Origin: Cinnamomum chago
Lineage: Eukaryota; Streptophyta; Magnoliopsida; Laurales; Lauraceae
Assembly (NCBI GenBank): GCA_038049695.1
Contig: CP142458.1
Location: forward strand, 65,939,501-66,003,500
Length of the DNA stretch: 64,000 bases
Reading direction: 5' to 3'
This document shows positions 35,835 through 47,600 of the stretch, one piece after another; position 1 is the stretch's first letter, and the number at the start of each line of letters is the position of its first letter. Both the position numbers and the translations under genes were made by a program. The notes under the pieces are model-generated. The model saw only the letters and a list, made by a program, of their open reading frames with translations, was not told the origin of the DNA and searched no databases.

Positions 35835-36189
35835 CTAGCAACAACACCCCGTGCTTAGCCCGGGGCAAAAATTAAGATATTACATATTTAATTTATGAGA
35901 TATCAAAATTAATTATAAACATATAAGAATATATTGATACATATTTATATAAAAACAGTTAACACATTTCAATCATAAATATAAGTGTTATCTTCACATA
36001 GGTCAATGGTCATTTCAATCCCTCCGCACAAATTTCTTCTCTACCCCTTTGAAGTAGCATCAATACCATTTTAGAATTGATAAAACCGTTTTTCAGCTCT
36101 AGATTAAAAAAAAAATATTGTATAAACATCTTAATTTTAAAAGCCATAAATTATGAGAGTTTAAAAGCACGGGCTAGTGTTATTTGATC
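35835..36189 (-). mobile_element. Helitron-like short element, candidate
   Basis: On the minus strand, a hairpin CCCCGGGCTAAGCACGGGG is followed after eight bases by CTAG and then T, the form of a Helitron 3' end inserted between A and T. About 350 bp upstream, still on the minus strand, a TC start reads TCAAATAACACTAGCCCGTGC and follows an A. Both ends share the CCCGTGCTT motif inverted, so a terminal-inverted-repeat element cannot be excluded. No coding capacity. Confidence 0.45.
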
Positions 36190-37287
36190 CCAGTAATAAT
36201 TAGCCCACTTTGATCTTATGGATCCATGTAGGCATATGAAAGTATAATTATGGTGGGGCAAACCTAAGGTCATTTGTCTATATAATCAAATCAGAAAATG
36301 ATGCCTATAAGATTCAATAAAAAATACTCTAGCCTCAAAACATTTTTATCACAAGCCCTTCTATGAGGTGGTCTACCACAAGGTCGGGTATGATTTTCGT
36401 TCACGTGTGACAATATCTGAATAGAGTAGAGCTCGATTTGGAAACTAAAAGAAAATGATATTTTTAATGAAAAATTTATCAGTGTGAATTGTTGAAAAGT
36501 GGGCCCCAAATATTAAAATAAAAAGATGACAATCTTAAGAGGATGTGAGATAGATGGTGTTGAGAGAGAGAATAATCCATAATCCACATTGACCTAGAAA
36601 ACTAATATCTATACATAATCCATAAGTGGATCCCACTGCAGAAGTAAGTTAAATGTGCGGGGCCTACTAATTGATTTGCATCCATTAAGAAACCAGACAA
36701 CGGCCAATAGGTTTGCCTCTCTCCATCAGTAGAGCCGACTCTTAGAAAAAAGGGGTTAAGAGAAGGCCATTGGGATTTCATCAAATATTGGAGTCCAATA
36801 TTGAAACATATTTAATACAAACTGGTGCCCACTACTGAATCTATCCATTTAGGGGAAAAAACTGAAAGGAGAGTAAAGGAACAACAGTTTGGATTTCAAT
36901 CATCGGTATGGCCCACAAAACATATTTAACATGAGACACATTGATGATTAAAGATCTAAGGAAAAGAAAACAAACCGACTGTAAAGATTTGCATATAATT
37001 TGGATAATAATGGTAAGAAATCGAACTCAAATTCAAACGTTCATAAAAATCTCTTATGAGAGAGGTTTTAAGAGAGAAAGAGTAGTCATCTTTAAAAAGA
37101 GAGACTTTTTAAGGATGACGTGGCATCCCTCACAGCCCACCTCCCCCTTTGCTTTAATATATATAACTAGTGTAGCAGGCTTTCGCCCAATGCAAGTCAT
37201 GATAAAAAATAATTAAAATTTTAATTAATTAAAAATATTTATAAGTATTTAAAATGACCTGAAATATTATGAAGTTTTAAAAAGCTG

Positions 37288-37890
37288 AAAGATTTTAGGG
37301 AAATAATAAGTAAATAGTAGATATTCTATGATATTGATTTTATTTTATTTGTGCTTAAGCATAAATTAATTGTCGCTTTCAAAACTAAATGTGAATTTTG
37401 AAACCAATCGGCTTCCATGATGGGCCCCACAAATTACTCACACCAAATATTGAAAGGATAATAAGGAGAAAAAAAGTAGTAAATACGGACTATGAAAGTG
37501 GCCCCCTTTAATTGTGAGTTTGGAAAGAGAAAAATCAGCTTTCGCAATAAGGCCCTTAGATTTATTTAGTTAATTTAGTAAATATAATTGTGATAATCAT
37601 TTTTTTTTATAAAGATGGAAAATCGTGAGATTTTAGGGGAATATCAAGTAAATAGTAGATATTTTAGAAGCTTGATTTGATTATATTTGTGCTTAGGCAT
37701 GAATTGAGTGTCAGTATTAAATGTGGATTTTGAAATCCATTGGCTTCCATAATGGGCCCCATATAATAATCATACCGATATTGAAACGAAAATAAGAAGA
37801 AAAATGTAGTAATTACAACTTATGAAAGTGGCCCCGTTAATTGTTAGTTTGGAAAGGAAGGAAATCTAGCTTTCACAATGGGACCCATAT
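37288..37890. repeat. Tandem duplication, about 270-300-bp units
   Basis: Units at about 37288-37560 and 37626-37890 share GATTTTAGGG, AAGTAAATAGTAGATATT, GGCTTCCATRATGGGCCCC and GTTTGGAAAG in the same order at about 338-bp spacing, with many small differences. Non-coding. Confidence 0.85.
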
Positions 37891-38568
37891 ATTATTCAAA
37901 CTTTGAAAAAAAAAATTGGCTTTAACAGTGGGCACCACAGATTAATAAAAAACAATAGATTAGAGAGAGGTGAAGTTAGGAGGTAGTAGAATTAGGGGTG
38001 ATGTTAGAAAGTTTAAAATTGAATGAGATGAATTTTAGGGGAGTTAGTTCATATTTATGTGTCATTTTTTTTGGATCCCAAATGGTGCTCTTGAAAAATA
38101 AAAAAAAAATAATGGGAGGAATTTTAGGGGAGTTGGAGAAGATTTAGGACTTTTATTTGTGATGCCATGGGTCTTTTTTATGGGATGCCCACATGGCACC
38201 ATTGAAAAAAATAAAAAATTTAAAGATGCTCCACGTGTCGCACTCTTGCAAAAAGGTCGTCTTTATATATATAATTTGCTTTAATATATATAATAAGTTC
38301 TGTACAACATGTAGAAAAATTTCATATAATGTTTTCAAATAAGCTTTGGTGACTATATTGCCAGTGAATCTTAACACAATTTGATCTTGAACACAAAATT
38401 AAAAATAGAAAACAACACAAAAACGATGCAAAATTGGACCGTACTTTCTTTCACATTCTACAGTAAAATGTTTTAAATGGGCCCATTTAAAAAACATCTA
38501 TTTAGGTCAGCCGGAGAGGGTTTTGGAGCGGAGACTCCTCTCTCTCCCTCTCTCTCTCTCTCATAGTC
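37891..38568. promoter_or_regulatory. Upstream region of the TrmO-type gene
   Basis: AT-rich, with a CCACGTGTCGCAC segment near 38231 also seen near 22222. A (TC)n tract at about 38537-38562 sits directly before the ATG, as is common in plant 5' UTRs. No clear TATA box was placed. Confidence 0.4.
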
Positions 38569-38668
38569 ATGGCAGGATCTGAAAATAGCAGATGGTTACG
38601 GGAGACTATCCTTCTAGCTTTCACTGTCACTGCTGCAATCTCTGCAACTGCAACTGCAGCTTTCTCTT
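38569..38668 (+). CDS. TrmO-type gene, exon 1
   Basis: Residues 1-33 and one base: the hydrophobic N-terminal helix. The donor is GTATAA; joined to exon 2 the split codon reads Phe. Confidence 0.85.
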
Positions 38669-41600
38669 GTATAAATCTCTCTTTCATATATGTACAATAT
38701 GGTTGGATGCAATCTATGATCGACATCGACGGTCTCATGCATAGCTCATACAAAAGAAAAAAAAACCCTAAATCTCACATGTGATTTTATTTTTCTGCTT
38801 TGTAATTCAGTTTACGCGATCAGGAAGAAATCGAGAGGTTTGGAATCAAGGATTCAAGAGCTGGAAATTTCTCTCGAATCTTCCTCTAAGATATGTGCTG
38901 CTGAAAGACAAGGTCGAATCAGGGCTCAACAGGTCTCTTCTTCTCTCTCTCATATTATGTTTGAATGGTTTGGGGGGGCTTAGTTTTGAGCCAACACCAT
39001 GACCCAGATGGGAGAATCCTCTCTTTGGCTGGGAGATTCACGGTTGAGGAAGAAAATGGAACAAGTGAAAAAAAATAATGTTTTTAAGATTGGACGACTA
39101 GGATCTTACAATGTGGGACTTCTTCAAATTAGTTATTTTATACTATTGTTGTGAGAATGATCCAAATGGACAATGGGTTCATACCCAACTTGAAAAAAAC
39201 TGTAGTTGATCAGATGTTTTTGTTAGGGTTTTTCCTTCCAGTGATGCTTCTATTTATTTCATACAATTGCAACATGAAATGGCTGCTGAGCTATTGTACA
39301 GATGACCAACCGATATTGCTGACATCTAGACCATTCATTCCGGCGGCTCGAATATCTCCCACTTTGTAAATTTTCCATTTGGATTTAGATTGTTGGCTTC
39401 ATCATTGATTGCTTATTTTCTTTGGGGTTGACACGCGGACAGCGTCTTTAACATTAAACCTTTAAGGAGTATATCATGAACCACCATACATGCTGGATTA
39501 CATGGTGGTGATTATTGATTGTTTGGATTTTGATTCTTCCAGGCTTTGAGAAACTCACTGGGGCAATGTGACTCCAACAAACTGAATCCGGCTTCTTACC
39601 CCATGACGCCCATTGCTACGATCCAATCTTGCTTTTCAACCAGGTATTTTTTAGATGCATCATGTGATTATTTAACTGTTGTTACTATTAGTTGCCTTTT
39701 ACTTTTAAGGTCAATCAACTTTAAATTCTTTTAGTTGATATTTTGTTTTTTATATAATGCATTGTGGATGTACTGGTAAAATGCACCTTCAGGCTATGAT
39801 TAAGATTGTGAGTGCTTGCTTGGCTCAAGTAGGCTCGAGAGCTCGATGCTTGTCAAGTTGGGCTCAAAGTAAGCTTTGCTTAAAAAGAGTAAGCTTTGCT
39901 TGCTCAGTAAGAACATGTAATAAACAGTATCTATACTATATATTATAAAAGATATCATATATATGATATATCAATTCTACATATAATTTAATGGTACGCT
40001 TTGCTGTTGGGCTACTCGCCAGGTTCACCTTTCATCTTTAAGTAGCGCCTTTTGAAGTAATATAATACAATATAACATAATATAATACCATCCATAGATA
40101 TTACTTTATAGATGTGTGGGTGTATATATATAGTTCATTGATATTATTTTATGTATATGTCAATATATAGCCAAACTTGAGCTAAGCTCAAGCCAACTCA
40201 ACCTTTGCTAATCTCAGTTCAGCTTGGCTCATTTAATTCTCTGTCTTGGGTACTGTTATTTTAGTACTTGCACTATGTTTTCTTCATTTGTCAAAACTAT
40301 ATACTCCAGCATTTAAACCAATGGTAATGGGTTCCGTTCCACCATATCAAAGGTCTAATAGTTAGTAGACAAAATAAATATGCACGTGAATTAATTGGAC
40401 CTGTTCTCATTCATTCTAAAATCAAATGATAAAGAGAGAGATTTTTCTACACAAGGTTTTTTTTTCCAGCATAAAGTTAAAAAGAGTTACATAGTGGGAC
40501 AATGATTTTGAGCTGTTTGGATTTTAGAGGCTGGGCCTCTAGTGGAACAATTCAGAAATCTTTGAGCTTACCCTTAGGAGGATCTGGATCATGGTTCCAA
40601 AAATTGGCCAATATGTACAAGGTATCCTTCCAGACCGGATTACACTGGTATGTTGTCAGGACTTGGGGTACATGGTCTGAATCTCCACAATGGTTTTGGT
40701 CAAAATGATACTGTGCCTTTATTAGCTTACAATTACACACATTTCACAATGTCACATTGATGTGCTTGATATATTTACACCTATCAAAACATGTACTTAT
40801 GCATATATGCACACCAGTGCTTTTAGAAGCACGTGGATTAAAGCTTGAAGCTAGCCTCAGAGTGAGGCATCCTAAAAACGCCCATGGGTGCATGAGTAAG
40901 GCATGCAAGTTGGGTTTCATGCCACATTATATGAGATGTTTGAAGTGTATGCCGTAGATGAAAAATGCATTTCAGGCTCGCCTTTAATTGGTTGGTGCAT
41001 GCTTCACAAACAAGCATATTTTTAAGTGAAGGGGAGGAGCATATAACTTTTAAGAGCTTAAAGAGTGGTTTTTTTTTTTTAATCTAAAACAAATGTAACT
41101 AGGATCAACTTAGTTCAGTTGTAGTTAACTCATCAAAAGGCTTTATAAGTCACACTTATCTCAACATATGTTTTTTTTTTTTTTTTTTTCTGAACAATTT
41201 ATTGACATATTTATATCCTATATAATTAATTGTTTATTAAAAGAAGAACACTCACAAAAAGCTTTTTTAATTTAAAACAAATGTAACTAGGATCAACTTA
41301 GTTCAGTTGTAGTTAACTCATCAAAAGGCTTTATAAGTCACACTTATCTCAACATATGCTTTTTTTCTTTTCTGAACAATTTATTGACATATTTATATCC
41401 TATATAATTGATTGTTTATTAAAAGAAGAACACTCACAAGGCTGACTGTTTTGCCCCATGCGTTGAGAATTATCTCCTGCTTTAGTCAGTAAGAATGCCT
41501 TGCCTCCTATGATGCCGAGATACAACATGGATCTGGCATGGACACGCCATGGACATGGATTTTACACATAAAAAGTCAAGTATCGGATAATATATGACAA

Positions 41601-44600
41601 GATATGTTGCCCATTTTGAAGAATCCTTGCACCATAGCTTGCCTCATACCTCAGCATTTTAAAACATTGGTGCACACACTTCCATAACTCTAAAGAAATT
41701 CATTTTTCATCTGTTTGCAGAAATGGAACACCAAGGCAACCTCTAATTGTACCTCTTGCAAGAGCATGCTTGTTACTTGATTCAGGCCGGGTTCCTCCAC
41801 AAGCACTTGAAGGTCTTGCAGAATACTCTCATTGCTGGATCCTGTATGTTTTCCATCTGAACACAAACTTGGAAAAACTTTGGAAGGAGCCATCTAGATC
41901 AAAGTTTAAGGCGAAGGTTGGTGGTCTAGTATGTTTAGTATTCTTATTTGCATGTTCACTTTTGTTACAAGTGGATATTCGGAATTGATTAGTTCCATTC
42001 ATTCTAATCGCTTCTTAAGGTAACATGGATAGGTGAAAGTACCGAGACTGAAAGGGGGTAAGATGGGAGTCCTTGCTACACGATCTCCACATCGACCTTG
42101 CCCTATTGGTCTTACTGTTGCAAAGGTAATGATATCTGCACTTGTTCACATTACTGGATGGCAATAGTGTTAGACATCTGGTAGATTCAATGAACTGACC
42201 ATAATTTTTCATCTGTATTTGCCACACATTTGGAAATTTAGTGAGGGATGGTAATGAATTGGGTTAAATGGGTGAGCCACCCTAACCAGCCCCTATCGGA
42301 GTGAGTTGATAATTGGTATTTATTTTGATGGGTCAGGGCTTATGTGGGTTTATAGATGACAAACTGAGTTCAATGCATGAGTCCACACTTTTAGCTCCTG
42401 AAAACCTTTTTGCCATTAATGCAGTTCTTTACTAGTGTCAAATTTAGTGCAATGAATGTATTTACCAGTGCCACTATATGGTTTTTTTTTTTTCCTGTAT
42501 TCCTTTTCTGTTCAATGAAATCCCTTTGTTACCAATTAAAAAAAAAAAAAACATTGTCAAATTTAAATCTTCTAAAGCAGTGTACATATCATTATCTTTA
42601 ATGTGAATGCCACCTTAACTGATTAATTAAAAATATAGTGTTATACTAAGTGAGCAATTTAAAAGTATAGACAAATATGAGAAGCAAAGACTGGCAATAT
42701 ACACTGTGGGAACAGGCATGCTGTGTAAAATTGTATTAAGAAGAAAAGCTGTCCATACTACTTATATAACCAAAATCCACGAAACAATCGACCATAGGTA
42801 ACTAGGTATAAAAATCACTTAGATAAGGGATGCCTCCAATGCACAAACCTTATCAACTCCATGCTTAGCTAAAGCATCCGCCATACCATTAATGGACCAA
42901 CTTACATAACGAAAGACCGCCTTAATAGAAAATATTAAGGATTTTATCTCATTAAAGTAGAAGTGAAACTTCCATGGGCTTTCCTCAATTGAATTTACCC
43001 ATGAAATGGCATCGGAGGAATCACTTTCCTTAATTAACACCTCTAATGTGTGTAAAGCTTCTTAAATATCTAACACTTCGGCTTTGTTGGAATCATTTAC
43101 CTCACATGCTTGGGAACATGAATAAGACCTCCCCTTTGTGATTCCAAAGAAGAGGAGGTGGCAACCAAAAGACTAACTTTTTCTCATTGTATGAACCACA
43201 AGTCATGCAAGCGTCTCAATTTCGGAAAATGTCATCAAGCTTCACATCTGAAAATTCTTTCTTGATCAACAACCACTTTTCCAATCCAAGGACAACTAAA
43301 GGAACAACCGAAGATGAAGAGCCCCTAAATATTCTGTTATTTCTTTCCTTCTAGATACGATGAATCTTTCTATGACCTGTCCTTGGGAAAGGAAAGAAGC
43401 TTTGTCTTCAAAGCATTAGCTTCTGGATCTATGCTCACTCAAAAGTGAGGTTCGCAAAAATAAATTAAACCTAGCTACTATATCTACTCGTGAGAATAGT
43501 GATGTCAGCCGGGTGTCGTATCCACTTGAACAAAAAAGGCTAAGTTGCATTGTATTCCAAATTCAATTCCTAAATTAATCCTAAGAGAGAATGAAAGATT
43601 GGTTTGGGGTTTTAATTCCTAAATTATCGAATTAAAAATGAACTTTGATTCAATTAAAGAAAGGCCTTAGGGTATGAATCCACCCTAGCCTCGTACAATG
43701 GCAAGTATAGACCTAGGGTTTCAATATTAATGCTTCAAAGACCCATTTTGGCTACAAGCCTCTAGGGAACGTCCACACAGACCTCTCACTAGAGATTGCA
43801 TGTGAAAAAGAGTATCAGTGCGAGTGGCAAACATAGACCTCTCACTAGAGATTGCATGTCAAAAAGAGTATTGGTGTGAGTGGCAAACTCCTCAAAGCGT
43901 GACTCGAAAGAGTATCACTAGAGGCTTGTAGCCAAAATGTGTCTTTCAAGCATTAATATGGAAACCCTAGGTCTATACTTGCCATTGTATGAGGCTAGGG
44001 TGGATTCATACCCTAAGGCCGTTCTTTAATTGAATCAACGTTCATTTTTAATTCGATAATTTAGGAATTAAAACCCCAAACCAATCTTTCATTCTCTCTT
44101 AGGATTAATTTAGGAATTGAATTTGGAATACAATGCAACTTAGCCTTTTTTGTTCAAGTGGATACGACACCCGGCTAACCTCACTATTCTCACGAGTACA
44201 GATAGTAGCTAGGTTTAATTTATTTTTGCAAACCTCGCTTTTGAGCGAGCAAATTTTGATCTCATCAATCTACACGACTGGCTTTGACCTTTTTCCTGAT
44301 ATCTTTGAGACCACCTGAAGGTAGCCAACTTCGCCATGATTCTCCTTCCTTGCAAGCTGCTACCATTAATATAATCTATTGATTTTATCACCAACCTACG
44401 AACTACAGAGCGGACAAATCCAAAGCTATTTCTCTTTCCTGCTAGAGGCAGGGATGAATGGATCATACACCTTGCTGAAAGTGGAGAAAGACTTCCTCAG
44501 CCATTCCTATGATGTAAAATCAGGCATATGTCCACAAAAACCGAGAACAAATCTTCCCATATGAAAAACCTGTTCTTCGTAGCTCTTCTCTGAATCCACT

Positions 44601-47600
44601 CGTCACCTCCTAGTCCCCATGCCCTCCTAGTCCCCATGCCGTTAAGCACCAAGTGAGCATTCCTGAATGAGTCTGAATTTCAAACACAACACATCAGAAT
44701 TGTCCTTTTTCTGTTTGTTTGGAGGAAAACTTCTTGAATGGGGCTTTTCTATTGGTTAATAGTTAATTCTAACAGTGTCTGCATCTAATAGTATATTCTG
44801 ACAGTGTCTGTATCTGAAATTCCATATAGCATTCAAGGAGATGGGCATGCGGACTCTACCTCCCTCCCTCCAAAGATAGCAAGTGAAATCTTATTTTTAA
44901 TTTAGCAATTGTAGGTTAAGGAGAAATCAGTCAAGGCTATGAAAGTGGAAAAATTCAAGGTTTTAGTTGACTAAATACTGAAATTTATTGTAAATGGAAA
45001 AGATAAATTACCACAAACAGGAACAAATTCCAAAAAAAAAAAAAAAACCATTGAGTTCTATCAACACAGGTCATAGAGTAATGCCCTTCGTGGGACAAGA
45101 GAAAAGAAATCAGTCTTTAGTTCTCTAGTCCATAATCTCCTCGAAGAAACATCACTTCTCTGCTCTCTAATCTCCTTTAATTGGTCTGTGAGAGGCAAAT
45201 TATCGTTCTACATTCAACAACATGAGCATTGTTTCGACCTTCTTATATATGAATCAGTCAGGCTCAAGTAGGCTCTGACACATCATCCCAAAACACTTAT
45301 CATAAAATCTCAGATTCTTTCCGGACTATATTGTCCGTTGCAGTTCATGGAATTCATCTTGAACAAGCACTGCTGGCAGTGGATACCACATCAAGTCCAT
45401 GTGTGGTATGTGGTTTCTGTCCTTGCTATCCCTTAGGCAACTTAAGTCTACTGCAAGTGAGATCACTCTGGATAGCACCAGCACATATCTAAAGTATCTA
45501 GGATCAGCTAACCATCTCTTCTCTCTCAAAATGCTTGGAAACATGTTCCCTTTTTGTGGCAGTGTTTAGGGGAACCAAAATGGTTTTTCTGGTTTGGCTC
45601 ACCATGGAGAGATTAGACCAAATGTCTCCCTACAAAATATTTTATCCTTTCTTATAATGTACTTGAACCGGAACAGTTTGACACTTCTAAATTCTAATTA
45701 TCCATTAATTGGAAGTTTTGGGCTGTTTGTGGCAGAAGTTCTCCCTTTTAACTCTCCATTGTGGGTTTTTCTTTTTTCTTCTCTGGGTTATTTATTTATT
45801 TTGGGGTTTTTTGGTGGTGGTCGTTTTTTTTTTCTTTGATGTGGGGGCGGTGGGGTGGGGGTGCAACCATTTGCGTAGCTCCAATTAGACATTTTCCTGA
45901 CCTAAGTGCAGCAGCAGGACCAGATTTGTTCTCCTGCTGTGAATGTTCCTTAATCGAATGGGAGAAAGGGAGACCACAAAGTGCAGCTCTGACCTATGCT
46001 TTGACGATTTTTCTCTGTTCTCTATAGGTTGAGGCAGTTCATGGGCAAGTCATTCTACTTTCTGGTGTAGATCTGGTCAACGGCACGGTATGAATTTTCC
46101 CTTCAAAGTTAAATGTTTATTCCATCGGTTTGTCGTTCTTGTTTTCTTAATTAGCAAAGAACTAAGTTGCATTTACTTGTGGATTGGCAGTTTTAGTTCT
46201 GAACTTGTGCTCACGGCTTGACCTTTATCAAACAGCCAGTACTCGATATAAAACCTTATCTACCATACTCCGACTGCATTCAAGGAGCGACGGTACCACA
46301 GTGGGTGACAGTATGTATTCTACAACTCTGCTGCAGTAGAAATGTCTGCATGAGTTAAAATCCTACTCCTATTTAATGTCTACATATTTGATACATATAC
46401 ACTGGCTAGAATCGTTAACCCCTCTCATTGTTCTGACTAGATTTATTTGCATTGCAATATTTTTTCGTGATGATTCTCTGCACAGGACTACTTGTAGTTT
46501 CCCTTTTTTTTTATTTTTTATTTGTAACAAGTAAATTTTATTAAAGTGCTCGTAGAATATTCTTCTAATGATAGAGCGCTATGCTTTGATAAACTTTTCT
46601 GTACATCTGTGCTGTAAAAGAAACCTCAACTAAAGTTAGAAAAAGCATTGTGCCTACCATATGGCTTAAGCAATGGTAAAGGCATTGCCCCATTAGGGGA
46701 GGCCTTCTAAGAGGACCATACCCGAAGAACCATTAAACTAAAATTCCAAATATTCTGTGTCAAGTGAAAAGGAAGCCCCAGTTGGCAAGAACTTGGCAAG
46801 AACACCTAGCAGCATGTGTATCTTGTCATATTCAGAATTTTGAGATGAAGAGAAGAAGCTTTGGAATATTGGATGATCTGGTCGATCAGTCCTCTCTTTA
46901 CTTATAATGATTTCTAGCCTTAATCAAGGCAATTACAATCTATGTATGAGGAAAGAATATAAAGAATATAAATTACAATCTTCTATACATGGAATGAGAA
47001 TATAAACAGATTGGTGATGAGTCAACTAATCCCACGTGATATATGAGTATGGGCCTATTGTACATGGGCCTTGGGTCAGATGGTGCTAACATCCCCCCTC
47101 AAATTGATGCTCGTCAACTAGTAGCAATTTGCGAATCAGGAACTCATGACGTGGCCGAGGCAGTCCTTTGGTGAAGATGTCTACAAGTTGGAGTTCACTC
47201 GAGACATGTGGAAGACTAATGACCTTGCGATCATATGCATCTCGAATAAAATGACAATCCACCTCAATATGCTTCGTACGTTCATGAAAAAATGGATTCT
47301 CAGTGATACGGATGGAACTAGTATTGTCCACATGAAGTGGTGTAGCCGAGGTCAGAGGAAAACCAAGATCTGTAAGGAAGCCACGAAGCCAAAGGATTTC
47401 GGAACAAGCAGCGGACATAGCACGATATTCAGATTCAGTGGAGGATCTTGAGACACGTTTTTGCTTTTTGCATTTCCTTGAGATGAGTGATTCACCCAAA
47501 TACATACACCAGCCTGCGGTGGATCTGTGAGTATCTAGGCAGCCAGCCCAGTCGGCATCAAAATACGCAGTAAGTGTCAATGATGTGCCAACCGGAAAGA

